Below the pieces are notes generated by a model that was not told the DNA's origin, ran no database searches, and worked only from the letters and a program-made list of their open reading frames with translations. 64,000 bases of DNA from Flagellimonas sp. HMM57 (GTDB lineage: Bacteria > Bacteroidota > Bacteroidia > Flavobacteriales > Flavobacteriaceae), in the NCBI RefSeq assembly GCF_021390175.1, contig NZ_CP090004.1:1550001-1614000 (forward strand), written 5' to 3'. Position 1 is the stretch's first letter. The number at the start of each line of letters is the position of its first letter. Shown one piece after another: positions 44,086 through 53,312 of this stretch. The translations under genes were made by a program, and so were the position numbers.

Positions 44086-46410
44086 TTAAAATCCTACATC
44101 CTCTAAATCGTCCTCAGTATCCAAATCATCCTTTAGGTCTTGGAGTATTTTTGTACAGTCTACATTAATGGACAAGTCATCCGGTACTTCAAAAGCTCCT
44201 TTGGAAACACCTAGCTCTTCGTTCTCGTAATTCTTCTTCATGTACATGGCCCAAATAGGCAATGCCATAGATGCTCCCTGCCCATATAGAAGTCTCTTAA
44301 AATGAACGGCCCTGTCTTCTCCACCTACCCAGACTCCTGTAACTAAATTAGGTACCATGCCCATAAACCAGCCATCACTTTGGTTCTGTGTAGTTCCCGT
44401 TTTACCGGCAATAGGGTTTGTGAGTTCATACGGATATCCTGTGATAATCTCTTTGTAAACGGTTTGGTTTTTAGCGAACGAATGCCTTAATCGCCCACCA
44501 GAGCCATATTGGGTTACACCCTCCATTAGATTGACCATGGCATAGGCCACATCTTTGCTTAACACATCTTTTGTCTTTGGGGTATATTCATATAGTACAG
44601 TACCGTTCTTATCTTCTATTCGTGTAACCATTACCGGTTTTACGTAAACTCCCTGATTGGCAAAAGTACCATAAGCCCCTACCATTTCATATACATTTAA
44701 ATCTGGTGTTCCAAGTGCAATGGAAGGTACTTCTGGAATCTCTTTGGTAAGCCCCATGTTTTTGGCGATGGAAGCAACGGACCCAGGTCCTACCTTATCT
44801 ATCAACTGGGCCGTAACCGTATTTACCGAATTCGCCAACGCACTTTTTAGGGTAATATCTTCCCCAGAATATTTTCCATCGGAGTTTTTGGGACACCAAG
44901 CATCCGGGTTTCCATGTTTTTCGGGTTCAATACAGTACTGATTATCTGGTAATTTATCACAAGGCGAATACCGCAACTGGTCAATGGCCGCTGCATACAC
45001 AAAAGGTTTAAACGTTGAGCCTGCCTGCCTTGATCCTTGGTACACATTATCGTATTGAAAATGCTTGTAATCTACGCCTCCGACCCACGCTTTTACATGA
45101 CCTGTTTGTGGCTCCATGGACATCATAGCGGTTCTAAGAAATGTCTTGTAATATCGTATTGAATCCATCGGGGTCATAATGGTATCCTTCTCATAGGAAT
45201 TACTGTTCCAGTCAAAAACGGTCATTTCGGTTTTTTTCTGGAATGAAGCCCTTATTTCTTTCTCGGAAACTCCTTCCCGTTTCATAGACTTCCATCTGGG
45301 GGAATTTTTCATGCCTCGCTCCATGATTCCGTCAATCTCTGTTTTAGAAAGATCTAGAAAAGGAGCTGTTTTATTTCTGTCCGATGTGTTCTGATTGAAA
45401 AATTCTGCTTGTAAATTTTTCATGTGGGCCTCTACGGCATCCTCCGCATTATTCTGCATTCTTGAGTCAACAGTGGTGTAGACCTTCAATCCATCTAGAT
45501 AGATATTGTACTTTTCACCATCTGGCTTGGGGTTTTTATCGACCCAAACTTTCAAATATTGCTGCAAGTACATTCTAAAATATGTAGCCAACCCCTCTTT
45601 ATGCGATTCTGGATTAAAATTGATATCCATCTTCAACTGCTGAAGCGAATCTTTCTCTTTTTCCGTGATGTAATCGTACTTGGCCATCTGTCCCAATACG
45701 GTATTCCTTCGGTTAAGTACCAATTCTTCCCTTCTGATAGGATTATAAAGGGACGAATTCTTCAACATGCCCACCAAGACAGCAGATTCCTCTATCTTTA
45801 ATTCTGAAGGTTCCTTTCCAAAATAAATTCTTGCTGCAGATCGTATTCCGTCAGCTGCATATCCAAAATCATAGATGTTGAGGTACATAGCTATGATTTC
45901 TTCTTTGGTATAATTACGTTCCAACCGGGCAGCAATGACCCACTCCTTTATCTTTTGGGTATAGCGTTGCCACCCTCTTGCAGCTTGTCCGGTAAACAAC
46001 TGTTTTGCTAATTGTTGGGAGATGGTACTGGCACCTCCTCTTGAACCTAAAAAGGCTACAGCTCTTACTGTTCCCCTTGCATCAATACCAGAATGGTCAT
46101 AGTATCTGGCATCTTCGGTAGCTACCAATGCATTCACTAAGTTTTCCGGTAAATTTTGGTATGCTATCGGAGTTCTATTATCATTTAAATAGAGTTTCCC
46201 CAACGTTTCGCCATCAGATGAAATAAATTCTGTAGCCAAATTTGTTTCGGGATTTTCCAAACGTTCAAATGTGGGCATGGTACCAAAAGCACCCCATGAG
46301 GCCAGTAAGAAAACCAATAGAACCAATAAGACTCCCGATCCAAAGAGAATCCAAAACCATTTAATGTAAGGAAAAAAGCTCTTTTGCTTTTTTTGCTTCG
46401 CTTTTGCCAT
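44086..46410 (-). CDS. penicillin-binding protein 1A (bifunctional PBP)
   Basis: Class A PBP, 774 aa. N-terminal membrane anchor (about 14-38), GT51 transglycosylase with catalytic Glu in TEDARYYDHSGID and GASTISQQLAKQLF, then transpeptidase with Ser in SRQAGSTFKPF (SxxK), SVN (SANSVN) and KTGTT. Polymerises and cross-links peptidoglycan in the periplasm. Last gene of an operon with gldH and ricT; 2 bp separate it from gldH. Confidence 0.95.
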   Translation of the reverse strand: MAKAKQKKQKSFFPYIKWFWILFGSGVLLVLLVFLLASWGAFGTMPTFERLENPETNLATEFISSDGETLGKLYLNDNRTPIAYQNLPENLVNALVATEDARYYDHSGIDARGTVRAVAFLGSRGGASTISQQLAKQLFTGQAARGWQRYTQKIKEWVIAARLERNYTKEEIIAMYLNIYDFGYAADGIRSAARIYFGKEPSELKIEESAVLVGMLKNSSLYNPIRREELVLNRRNTVLGQMAKYDYITEKEKDSLQQLKMDINFNPESHKEGLATYFRMYLQQYLKVWVDKNPKPDGEKYNIYLDGLKVYTTVDSRMQNNAEDAVEAHMKNLQAEFFNQNTSDRNKTAPFLDLSKTEIDGIMERGMKNSPRWKSMKREGVSEKEIRASFQKKTEMTVFDWNSNSYEKDTIMTPMDSIRYYKTFLRTAMMSMEPQTGHVKAWVGGVDYKHFQYDNVYQGSRQAGSTFKPFVYAAAIDQLRYSPCDKLPDNQYCIEPEKHGNPDAWCPKNSDGKYSGEDITLKSALANSVNTVTAQLIDKVGPGSVASIAKNMGLTKEIPEVPSIALGTPDLNVYEMVGAYGTFANQGVYVKPVMVTRIEDKNGTVLYEYTPKTKDVLSKDVAYAMVNLMEGVTQYGSGGRLRHSFAKNQTVYKEIITGYPYELTNPIAGKTGTTQNQSDGWFMGMVPNLVTGVWVGGEDRAVHFKRLLYGQGASMALPIWAMYMKKNYENEELGVSKGAFEVPDDLSINVDCTKILQDLKDDLDTEDDLEDVGF

Positions 46411-46412
46411 TT

Positions 46413-46901
46413 TTATTGCGTGCTTTTTTCAATTTCCAAACCAACATCGGTTATACCATCCAGCGAGTAAAGACCATCCACGTCCCCATTCTTCCGCATG
46501 GCATGTGAAATACGTACCCTATATACGCCCGAATCTGGAAAAACGATTTTTTCCTGATACCAAAGCTTGTTTTCCTTAACACTTCCAATACCCTTGCCCA
46601 ACCACTCCCCAGTAGGTTTGGCCATTTTATATTCCAAAGTGTCTTTAACTACATTCCCACTAGGATATTCCATTTCTGTAATCAAGAAAAGATTATTAAA
46701 CTGAAATGTGTTATCGTTCCTAATGCTTATGAACATGTTATGCGATTGTAAGGAATCCAATTTTGAAAATTCGAAGCTTATCGGGTTATCCATATTCCAT
46801 GCCCCATTCTCCACAGCCTTATAATCAGAGAAAATGAGCGCATTGTTACAGGATGCCAAGCTCAAGACTAAAACCAATACAATGAAGAATTTATTGTGCA
46901 T
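46413..46901 (-). CDS. gldH: gliding motility lipoprotein GldH
   Basis: GldH, 162 aa, a lipoprotein needed for Flavobacterium gliding and linked to type IX secretion. Lipobox SLASC near residue 18 with a Lys/Asp-rich follow-up, then the GldH beta-rich body (NPISFEFSKLDSLQSHNMFISIRN; EYPSGNVVKDTLEYKMAKP; GSVKENKLWYQEKI). Its start overlaps the ricT stop by 11 bp. Presence supports a gliding, T9SS-containing organism. Confidence 0.92.
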   Translation of the reverse strand: MHNKFFIVLVLVLSLASCNNALIFSDYKAVENGAWNMDNPISFEFSKLDSLQSHNMFISIRNDNTFQFNNLFLITEMEYPSGNVVKDTLEYKMAKPTGEWLGKGIGSVKENKLWYQEKIVFPDSGVYRVRISHAMRKNGDVDGLYSLDGITDVGLEIEKSTQ

Positions 46902-48048
46902 TGGAGGATGCTTTTGGTTTATTTTTTCTTCTCTTTTTATTATTTCGTTTCTTTTTCTTGGGTCTATCGAATCGGGTAAGGCTATCTTGGCCCACTACAT
47001 TTTCAAAAGCCAATTTTTCTTCACTAACATTGTCTTGTGCGTATTCTTCCAAGCTGGCTATCTTTTCATTCCTTTTGTTCATTTCCAAAATCTCAAGTAC
47101 ATGGTCTTTATCTAACGCATGCCATGTAGCGGGGTCATCCTTGTATGAAAACCAAAGTGTTTGCTTGAAAATATCCGTTTTTTGACAAAAGGCAATACCT
47201 TTTTTTGTAAGAAGACGGCTGTCTTGTGTTGGAAAGTCTTTAAGTGCTTCCAAGTACATGTCCAGCTCATAGTTGAGGCAACATTTTAGCTTTCCGCATT
47301 GTCCTGCCAATTTTTGTGGATTCAATGCCAATTGTTGGTACCTGGCCGACGCTGTACTTACCGACCTAAAATCGGTTAGCCACGTGGAACAACAGAGTTC
47401 TCTACCACAAGAACCTATTCCGCCCAAGCGTTGTGCTTCTTGGCGATAGCCTATTTGTCGCATTTCTATACGAATGCTAAAAGCCTTGGCCATATCTTTA
47501 ATGAGCTGTCTAAAATCTACACGGTCCTCCGCAGTATAATAAAAAGTTGCTTTTGATCCATCTCCCTGAAATTCAACATCGCTAAGCTTCATTTGAAGCT
47601 TTAAAGAAATAGCGATTTCTCTCGAACGTTTTTGAATTTCAGGTTCTTTGTTTCGGCATTTTTGCCAAATGTCTATATCGCGTTGTGAAGCTTTTCTGTA
47701 GATTTTGGGAATTGTCTCATCATGTGCAACCTTCTTTTTTTTCATTTGCACTTTTACCAACTCCCCGGTAAGCGTAACTATCCCTATGTCATGACCAGAC
47801 TTCGCCTGAGTTGCCACTACATCGCCTATGACCAACGGTAGGTTATCTGTATTCCTAAAAAATTCTTTTCTACTGTTCTTGAACCGTACCTCAACACAAT
47901 CAAAAGGCTTTTGACCGTTAGGTAGCGACATATTGGAAAGCCAATCAAAAACCGTTAGCTTATTACAACCATCAGTGCCACAAGTACCATTGTTCTTGCA
48001 ACCACGCGGTTGTCCATCCTTGCCGGTTGAACAACTGCTACATCCCAT
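46891..48048 (-). CDS. ricT: RicT/YaaT PSP1-domain protein
   Basis: PSP1 C-terminal (RicT/YaaT) family, 385 aa. Cys-rich N-terminus (GCSSCSTG, GCKNNGTCGTDGC), central PSP1 domain (about 75-250; ATFYYTAEDRVDFRQLIKDMAKAF, RLGGIGSCGRELCCSTWL, AGQCGKLKCCLNYEL) and a basic C-terminal tail. In Bacillus RicT is part of an Fe-S containing complex acting in RNA processing; in Bacteroidota it commonly precedes gldH. Operon leader gene. Confidence 0.9.
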   Translation of the reverse strand: MGCSSCSTGKDGQPRGCKNNGTCGTDGCNKLTVFDWLSNMSLPNGQKPFDCVEVRFKNSRKEFFRNTDNLPLVIGDVVATQAKSGHDIGIVTLTGELVKVQMKKKKVAHDETIPKIYRKASQRDIDIWQKCRNKEPEIQKRSREIAISLKLQMKLSDVEFQGDGSKATFYYTAEDRVDFRQLIKDMAKAFSIRIEMRQIGYRQEAQRLGGIGSCGRELCCSTWLTDFRSVSTASARYQQLALNPQKLAGQCGKLKCCLNYELDMYLEALKDFPTQDSRLLTKKGIAFCQKTDIFKQTLWFSYKDDPATWHALDKDHVLEILEMNKRNEKIASLEEYAQDNVSEEKLAFENVVGQDSLTRFDRPKKKKRNNKKRRKNKPKASSNAQ

Positions 48049-48148
48049 ATTTTATATCTTGATTTAAAGAAATGACTACTATTTCTTTAAAAAGGGTTTA
48101 TAAATAACTAAACGTAAAGATAGTATAATTTGTTTCAGAAGCGAAATA

Positions 48149-49180
48149 CTACTTTTTGTAGCGCAGGACTTCTGACCGTCCTTTCTTAAAAATTTTGTTG
48201 CTTGCTTTTTTGCCTTTGCGCAAACGTTTTTGCTCCTCAAAAGGTAGTTGGTGTACTTCTTTACATTCCGAGGAGCAGCAATCACCCATGGCTTCTGCAC
48301 ATTTTTCACATTGTATAAACAGTAGGTGGCAAGCTTCATTTGCACAGTTTACATGTTCATCACAGGGTTCCCCACATTGATGGCAATTAGAAATAACATC
48401 GCTCGAAATACGTTCCCCTCTTCTATGGTCGAAAACAAAATTTTTGCCCAAAAACTTATTCTCTAAACTTTGAGCCTTGACTTGTCTAGTGTATTCAATA
48501 ATCCCTCCTTCCAATTGGTATACATTTTTGAAGCCTTTGTGCTTGTAGTAGGCACTGGCTTTTTCGCACCGTATACCCCCTGTACAGTACATCACCAATT
48601 TTTTATCATCCTTATGTTCTGCAAGGTCTTTTTCAATGATGTCCAGCGAATCCCTAAAGGTATCCACATCTGGTGTTACGGCATTTTTAAAATGTCCTAT
48701 TTCGCTTTCATAGTGATTGCGCATGTCCACCAGAACGGTATCCGGGTCTTCAATAAGTTCGTTGAACTGTTCCGCTCCCACATGTATTCCCTTGTTTGTA
48801 ACATCAAAAGAAGCATCGTTCAATCCATCCGCAACTATTTTTTCACGAATCTTTACCTTGAGTTTCAAGAACGATTTGTTATCCTGCTCAATAGCAATAT
48901 TTAATCGGACTTTTTCTAGAAAAACAATACTGTCCAGATGTTTTTTAAACAATTCAAAGTTATCCGCAGGGACCGAAAGTTGCGCGTTTATACCTTCGTG
49001 GGCCACATAAATTCTACCTAGAACTTCCAGTTCGTCCCAATGAATGAATAAATGGTTCCTAAAGATTTCTAGATTTCGTATCTGTGCATATTTATAGAAA
49101 GAGATGGTCAACCGGTCTTTGCCGGCATCTTCGATAAGTTTTTCCCTTTCTTTTGCACTTAGTGTATTGTACAGTTGCAT
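48149..49180 (-). CDS. trhO: tRNA uridine(34) hydroxylase TrhO (rhodanese family)
   Basis: TrhO/YceA family, 343 aa, hydroxylates wobble U34 of tRNAs. N-terminal acylphosphatase-like region (RIYVAHEGINAQLSVP), rhodanese domain with active Cys in VMYCTGGIRCEKASAYY, then a C-terminal Cys-rich zinc-binding segment (CHQCGEPCDEHVNC, CEKCAEAMGDCCSSEC). The basic tail is species-typical. A TACCTTTG box lies 34 bp upstream. Confidence 0.93.
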   Translation of the reverse strand: MQLYNTLSAKEREKLIEDAGKDRLTISFYKYAQIRNLEIFRNHLFIHWDELEVLGRIYVAHEGINAQLSVPADNFELFKKHLDSIVFLEKVRLNIAIEQDNKSFLKLKVKIREKIVADGLNDASFDVTNKGIHVGAEQFNELIEDPDTVLVDMRNHYESEIGHFKNAVTPDVDTFRDSLDIIEKDLAEHKDDKKLVMYCTGGIRCEKASAYYKHKGFKNVYQLEGGIIEYTRQVKAQSLENKFLGKNFVFDHRRGERISSDVISNCHQCGEPCDEHVNCANEACHLLFIQCEKCAEAMGDCCSSECKEVHQLPFEEQKRLRKGKKASNKIFKKGRSEVLRYKK

Positions 49181-49214
49181 GCTATACCAATAGTTTTAAG
49201 TTAAAAGATGGTGG

Positions 49215-49222
49215 CAAAGGTA
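49215..49222 (-). promoter_or_regulatory. -7 box (TACCTTTG) of trhO
   Basis: Minus-strand TACCTTTG, full match to TANNTTTG, 34 nt before trhO. It begins beyond the terminator of the candidate RNA upstream, so trhO seems to have its own promoter. No clear -33 TTG. Confidence 0.45.
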
Positions 49223-49238
49223 AAAATTCCAATTCAGT

Positions 49239-49387
49239 AAAAAAGAATAGGGCTCCTAGTTTTAAGGAACCCTTTTACACTACCCAAGCTCTTTTCATAG
49301 CGCAAATTTCCCTTTTGCATGTGGTACGGGTTTATTGAAATGGAAAAAAACAAACCTGTTCTTTGCTCGCATGAGTTAGTGTTAATA
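49239..49387 (-). ncRNA. candidate structured small RNA with terminator
   Basis: On the minus strand between the recA promoter and trhO. Nested pairing is visible: ACACTA (49377-49382) with TAGTGT (49277-49282); CATGCGAGCAAA (49362-49373) with TTTGCGCTATG (49296-49306); an inner GGTTT/AAACC hairpin. It is followed by the terminator hairpin GGGTTCCT/AGGAGCCC (49250-49272) and a T-run (49239-49244). This leaves a rod-like RNA of about 150 nt with internal bulges, as in 6S-type RNAs. No protein frame of substance overlaps. No good promoter was found, so the 5' end is a guess. Confidence 0.4.
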
Positions 49388-49421
49388 AGATACTGTCCAT
49401 TCAAAAAGGTTGCTTGCCTTT

Positions 49422-49452
49422 TTGTAGCATGAAGAAAGAAATGGTAATTTAG
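49422..49452 (+). promoter_or_regulatory. recA promoter (TTG-N20-TAATTTAG)
   Basis: TTG at 49422-49424 and TAATTTAG at 49445-49452 (7 of 8 to TANNTTTG), 20-bp spacer, 20 nt before the recA ATG. I saw no LexA-type palindrome in this stretch. Confidence 0.55.
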
Positions 49453-49471
49453 CCATCCTAATAAAAGAACG

Positions 49472-50479
49472 ATGAGCAACGAAAAAGAAGCAAAACTAAA
49501 AGCACTAAAACTTACATTGGATAAACTGGACAAAACCTACGGTAAAGGTGCTGTCATGAAAATGGGAGATAGTGTCGTTGAAGATATTGAAGTAATCCCT
49601 TCTGGATCGTTAGGACTTGATATTGCTTTGGGCGTAAGTGGTTATCCCAGAGGTAGGGTCATAGAAATTTATGGACCTGAATCTTCTGGTAAAACTACAT
49701 TGACGCTACATGCTATTGCCGAAGCACAAAAAAATGGCGGTATTGCAGCGTTTATTGATGCTGAACATGCTTTTGATCGTTTCTATGCCAAAAAATTAGG
49801 TGTAGATATCGACAATCTTATTATCTCCCAACCTGATCATGGTGAACAAGCTTTGGAAATTGCCGATAATCTAATCCGTTCTGGTGCCATTGATATTGTT
49901 ATTGTTGATTCTGTGGCAGCCCTTACCCCAAAAAGTGAAATTGAAGGGGAAATGGGAGATTCCAAAATGGGGTTGCATGCACGTTTAATGTCACAAGCGT
50001 TACGAAAACTTACCTCCACCATAAGCAAAACAAATTGCACCGTGGTCTTTATTAACCAATTGCGCGAAAAAATTGGGGTCATGTTTGGGAATCCCGAGAC
50101 CACTACAGGTGGTAATGCACTTAAGTTTTACGCTTCTGTTCGATTGGATATTAGGCGATCAACACAAATAAAAAATACGGAAGGAAATGTGTTGGGGAAC
50201 AAAACAAGGGTTAAAGTTGTAAAAAACAAAGTTGCTCCTCCTTTTAAAACTGCTGAGTTTGATATTATGTATGGGGAAGGAATTTCCAAAATAGGAGAGA
50301 TTCTTGATTTAGGGGTAGCCTACGAAATTGTAAAGAAAAGTGGTTCTTGGTTTAGCTATGGGGATACCAAGCTTGGACAAGGTAGGGATGCCGTTAAGTC
50401 GCTGTTGGCAGATAATCCAGAACTTGCAGAAGAACTTGAGGGTAAAATTAAAGAAGCCATTGCCGCGGTAAACGCTTAA
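49472..50479 (+). CDS. recA: RecA recombinase
   Basis: RecA, 335 aa, strand-exchange ATPase for homologous recombination and SOS control. Walker [10 protein letters not shown] (Lys74), Walker [11 protein letters not shown], loop L1/L2 region [50 protein letters not shown]. The acidic C-terminal tail is short. Dedicated promoter directly upstream. Confidence 0.98.
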   Translation: MSNEKEAKLKALKLTLDKLDKTYGKGAVMKMGDSVVEDIEVIPSGSLGLDIALGVSGYPRGRVIEIYGPESSGKTTLTLHAIAEAQKNGGIAAFIDAEHAFDRFYAKKLGVDIDNLIISQPDHGEQALEIADNLIRSGAIDIVIVDSVAALTPKSEIEGEMGDSKMGLHARLMSQALRKLTSTISKTNCTVVFINQLREKIGVMFGNPETTTGGNALKFYASVRLDIRRSTQIKNTEGNVLGNKTRVKVVKNKVAPPFKTAEFDIMYGEGISKIGEILDLGVAYEIVKKSGSWFSYGDTKLGQGRDAVKSLLADNPELAEELEGKIKEAIAAVNA

Positions 50480-50524
50480 ACTGTAATATACTTTTACCCT
50501 TTTAACCATAGGTTGTGAAAATCC

Positions 50525-50554
50525 TACGCAACCCTTGGCGCCACTATTCATCTA
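50525..50554 (+). promoter_or_regulatory. candidate ECF-type promoter of the sigma operon
   Basis: TACGCAACC (50525-50533, with the AAC typical of ECF -35 elements) and TTCATCTA (50547-50554, like an ECF -10). It lies 21 nt before the lipoprotein ATG and heads the operon encoding an ECF sigma factor, so autoregulation is likely. The -35 also falls within an inverted repeat GGTTGTG-N9-CGCAACC. Confidence 0.45.
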
Positions 50555-50575
50555 AAGATTAAAAAAGAATTTTTA

Positions 50576-51013
50576 ATGATGAAAAAGGGAATTGTATTAT
50601 TTCTTCTGCTAGGGGTTTTTACTTTCTTCATTTCGTGCGATTTGGATGATGACACACCAAACTTTCATTTTACGACTCTGACAGTGTTGGAAGCCAATGT
50701 TCCGGAGTCTTTTGAACTAAACCGAACATACGATATTGAAGTTACGTATTTAAGGCCGGATTCCTGTACATTTTTTGAAGGTTATGATGTTGTAAAAACG
50801 GCTCAGACCGAACGTAACATTGCTATGATCGGCACAGTTTTGACCGATGAAACAGCTTGTGCGCAAGCTGTTGAGGAAGTGGAAGCCATTTTTAGATTTA
50901 ATGTAATCTTTACAGGAGAGTACACGTTTAGGTTTTACGCAGGCACCAATGATAATGACGAGGCAGTCTATCTGGAGTATATTATTCCAGTGGATGCAGA
51001 ATCAACGAACTGA
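50576..51013 (+). CDS. lipoprotein heading the ECF sigma operon
   Basis: 145-aa lipoprotein of unrecognised family. Type II signal with lipobox FISC (about Cys22) followed by DLDDD. The mature part is a beta sandwich-like domain with two Cys residues (DSCTFF; ETACAQA) that could form a disulfide. It is 28 bp upstream of the sigma gene on the same strand and probably co-transcribed. Role in sensing is inference. Confidence 0.75.
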   Translation: MMKKGIVLFLLLGVFTFFISCDLDDDTPNFHFTTLTVLEANVPESFELNRTYDIEVTYLRPDSCTFFEGYDVVKTAQTERNIAMIGTVLTDETACAQAVEEVEAIFRFNVIFTGEYTFRFYAGTNDNDEAVYLEYIIPVDAESTN

Positions 51014-51041
51014 TTGTCAATAATCCAAAATTAACCAACAT

Positions 51042-51572
51042 TTGGATCTTGAAGAACTGATACATAATTGTAAGAAAGGGAAAAGAAAGGCACAGGCTGA
51101 ACTATATAGGAAATATTCCGGGGTTCTTTTTGGGATGTGCTTAAAATATTCCAAGAATAAGACTGAAGCAGAAGATAATCTGCACGACAGTTTTATGACC
51201 ATTTTCAACAAAATAGATCAGTTCAACCACAATGGTTCCTTTGAAGGGTGGATAAAACGGATTACCGTGAACACGGTGCTTCAGAAGTACAGAAAAGAAC
51301 AACACTTAAATGTTGTTTCTGAAAATATTAGTGAAGAAATAGAGGTTGATACCGAACAAGCAGATATTAGTCTTTCTGCTTTGCTGGGACATATTCAACA
51401 GCTGCCAAATAAATACAGGTTAACTTTTAACCTCTATGTTTTGGATGGTTACAGCCATAAAGAAATAAGTGAGATGCTAGGGACATCCACTGGGACTTCA
51501 AAATCAAATTTAGCTAGGGCTAAAATGATTTTGAGGGAAAAAATTGAAAAAGAAAATATAAACATTGCTTAA
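51042..51572 (+). CDS. ECF-family RNA polymerase sigma factor
   Basis: Sigma-70 family ECF factor, 176 aa. Region 2 contains FGMCLKYSKNKTEAEDNLHDSFMTIFNKI and region 4 LPNKYRLTFNLYVLDGYSHKEISEMLGTSTGTSKSNLARAK. Translation begins with TTG at 51042 (MDLEELIHNCKKGKRKAQAE); no ATG fits the conserved start. Next gene starts 11 bp downstream and is its likely anti-sigma partner. Confidence 0.93.
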   Translation: MDLEELIHNCKKGKRKAQAELYRKYSGVLFGMCLKYSKNKTEAEDNLHDSFMTIFNKIDQFNHNGSFEGWIKRITVNTVLQKYRKEQHLNVVSENISEEIEVDTEQADISLSALLGHIQQLPNKYRLTFNLYVLDGYSHKEISEMLGTSTGTSKSNLARAKMILREKIEKENINIA

Positions 51573-51583
51573 ATGATCTCATA

Positions 51584-53149
51584 ATGGGGAAAAAGAATTT
51601 AGAGCAACTGTTCAAAGAGACATTTACAGGGTTTCATGAAGTTCCAGACGAAAGGGTTTGGGAATCCATTGAAGCTTCTTTGGACAAAAAGGACAAAAAA
51701 AGGATAGTACCATTTTGGTGGCGAATGGGCGGTGTTGCCGCATTGTTGGCGATACTGTTTTATGTGATAAATCCATTCGATAATACAGGAAACGATTCCC
51801 AAATACTAATTACCGATATTGAAAACAAAGAAGAAGTACATCAAAATGATAGTGTTTCAAAGCATTCCAATGTACAGGAATTGACCAACTCTTCAAATGA
51901 GGATGCCACAAACAACCCAAAAGATACCTCAACAGAAAATTACGAAGACACGGACGGTTCTCTAAACAAAAACCAAAGCATAAAAAACGCTCAGGAGTAT
52001 GCTGCAACAGATGTATTTGAAGATGAAGGCCTCCCTGAAAACAAAAACAATCCAAAAAACAACTTATCGCATGGGATAGATGTTGAAAAAACCAAACAGG
52101 ATGCACAAGGTGTTGCTTCAGATGATAGTATTGAAAAGAAGAAACCTGTAAACGAAAATAATGCAGCGGATGTTTTAGGTTTTCCAACTAAAAATCAAAC
52201 GGATGCGATAGCTGTTGTTAAAGATCAGGATAAGAACACCGTCTCCCCGCCCAATACAACTAAAGAAGTCTTGAAAAAAGAGGGGATACTTCAAAACGAG
52301 AAGGAAAATGAAGGCATTGCAGAAAATAAAAAACAATCTATTTTTGATGCTATTGCACAACAGGAAGAAGAGACAGTTGTAGAAAATAGCAATAATGGTA
52401 GATGGTCCGTAGGCCCTTCTGTCGCCCCTGTGTATTTTGGTTCTACGGGAGAGGGCTCTCCCATACATTCGAACTTTGCTTCAAATTCAAAATCTGGGAG
52501 TGTTAATCTGAGCTATGGCGTAACTGTAGCCTACGATGTTGGAAAACGATTAAAAGTGCGTTCTGGCGTCCACAAAGTTAATTTTGGGTATGACACCAAC
52601 GGTATTTCTGCATCTTCTTCTTTGGATGGCTCCACGAACGATCTAATCGACAATATATCGTATAACCAGACTTCCAGAAATCTGGTCTTGCAAAGTAAAA
52701 CTACCATCCCAGATGCTTCTGATGCCGATACTTTTGGAGACGTCCCTTTTTTAGAAATCTCTGCAAATGAAACTCCGGGAGTGGATGGTAACCTAGTGCA
52801 GCAATTAGGTTATATAGAGGTTCCACTAGAACTAAGTTATGCCTTGGTCGATAAAAAGTTTGGACTTAACCTTATTGGTGGAATCAGTTCGCTGTTTCTT
52901 ATCGAGGGCGATAATTCCATCGTTTTGGAGGCTGAAAATCTGGTTACCGAAGTAGGAGAGGCCAATAATGCGAATTCTTTGAACTTTAGCACCAATATAG
53001 GGATAGGTCTTAATTATGAATTCTCACCTAAAGTCCAGCTGAATATAGAGCCCGTATTCAAATATCAATTAAATACGTTCTCGGAAACCGCTGGTACATT
53101 CAACCCTTTTTCTGTTGGTGTATATAGTGGCGTAAGTTTTAGGTTTTAA
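51584..53149 (+). CDS. anti-sigma-like/outer-membrane barrel fusion protein
   Basis: 521-aa protein. An N-terminal cytoplasmic segment (1-45; LEQLFKETFTGFHEVPDERVWESIE) resembles anti-sigma regions of flavobacterial ECF partners. Then one transmembrane helix (about 48-62), a hydrophilic Asn/Lys/Glu-rich linker of about 200 residues, and from about 273 a beta-barrel-like domain ending in SVGVYSGVSFRF. One polypeptide thus has an inner-membrane helix and an outer-membrane-type barrel, so it may span the envelope. Preceded by the sigma gene and followed by a terminator. Anti-sigma activity is inferred from position. Confidence 0.75.
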   Translation: MGKKNLEQLFKETFTGFHEVPDERVWESIEASLDKKDKKRIVPFWWRMGGVAALLAILFYVINPFDNTGNDSQILITDIENKEEVHQNDSVSKHSNVQELTNSSNEDATNNPKDTSTENYEDTDGSLNKNQSIKNAQEYAATDVFEDEGLPENKNNPKNNLSHGIDVEKTKQDAQGVASDDSIEKKKPVNENNAADVLGFPTKNQTDAIAVVKDQDKNTVSPPNTTKEVLKKEGILQNEKENEGIAENKKQSIFDAIAQQEEETVVENSNNGRWSVGPSVAPVYFGSTGEGSPIHSNFASNSKSGSVNLSYGVTVAYDVGKRLKVRSGVHKVNFGYDTNGISASSSLDGSTNDLIDNISYNQTSRNLVLQSKTTIPDASDADTFGDVPFLEISANETPGVDGNLVQQLGYIEVPLELSYALVDKKFGLNLIGGISSLFLIEGDNSIVLEAENLVTEVGEANNANSLNFSTNIGIGLNYEFSPKVQLNIEPVFKYQLNTFSETAGTFNPFSVGVYSGVSFRF

Positions 53150-53200
53150 GTGTACTAAGAAGTTGGTTAGGAAGGTTGCCCCTTTAGGCAATCAATTAAG

Positions 53201-53229
53201 CGCCCTGTTTGATAGCAGGGTGTTTTTTT
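53201..53229 (+). terminator. terminator of the ECF operon
   Basis: CGCCCTG/CAGGGTG arms (one G-T pair) with an 8-nt loop and TTTTTTT, 52 bp past the barrel gene stop. A smaller TTGCC/GGCAA hairpin lies just upstream. Confidence 0.8.
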
Positions 53230-53312
53230 GTTTAAGGTATTTGAAGGTCTTTTTTAACATTTATCGTCATTATATAAAAAATCCTTTAATTTAAGCCAAT
53301 ACTTTATGCTCC

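Noticed and set aside
48079..48345. An 88-codon minus-strand frame within trhO
   Set aside because: Alternate frame of the trhO 3' end; the rhodanese gene is clear in the other frame.
49234..49533. A 99-codon minus-strand frame crossing the recA start
   Set aside because: It overlaps the recA promoter and N-terminus and the candidate RNA; the residues show no domain and its start region is recA coding DNA in another frame.
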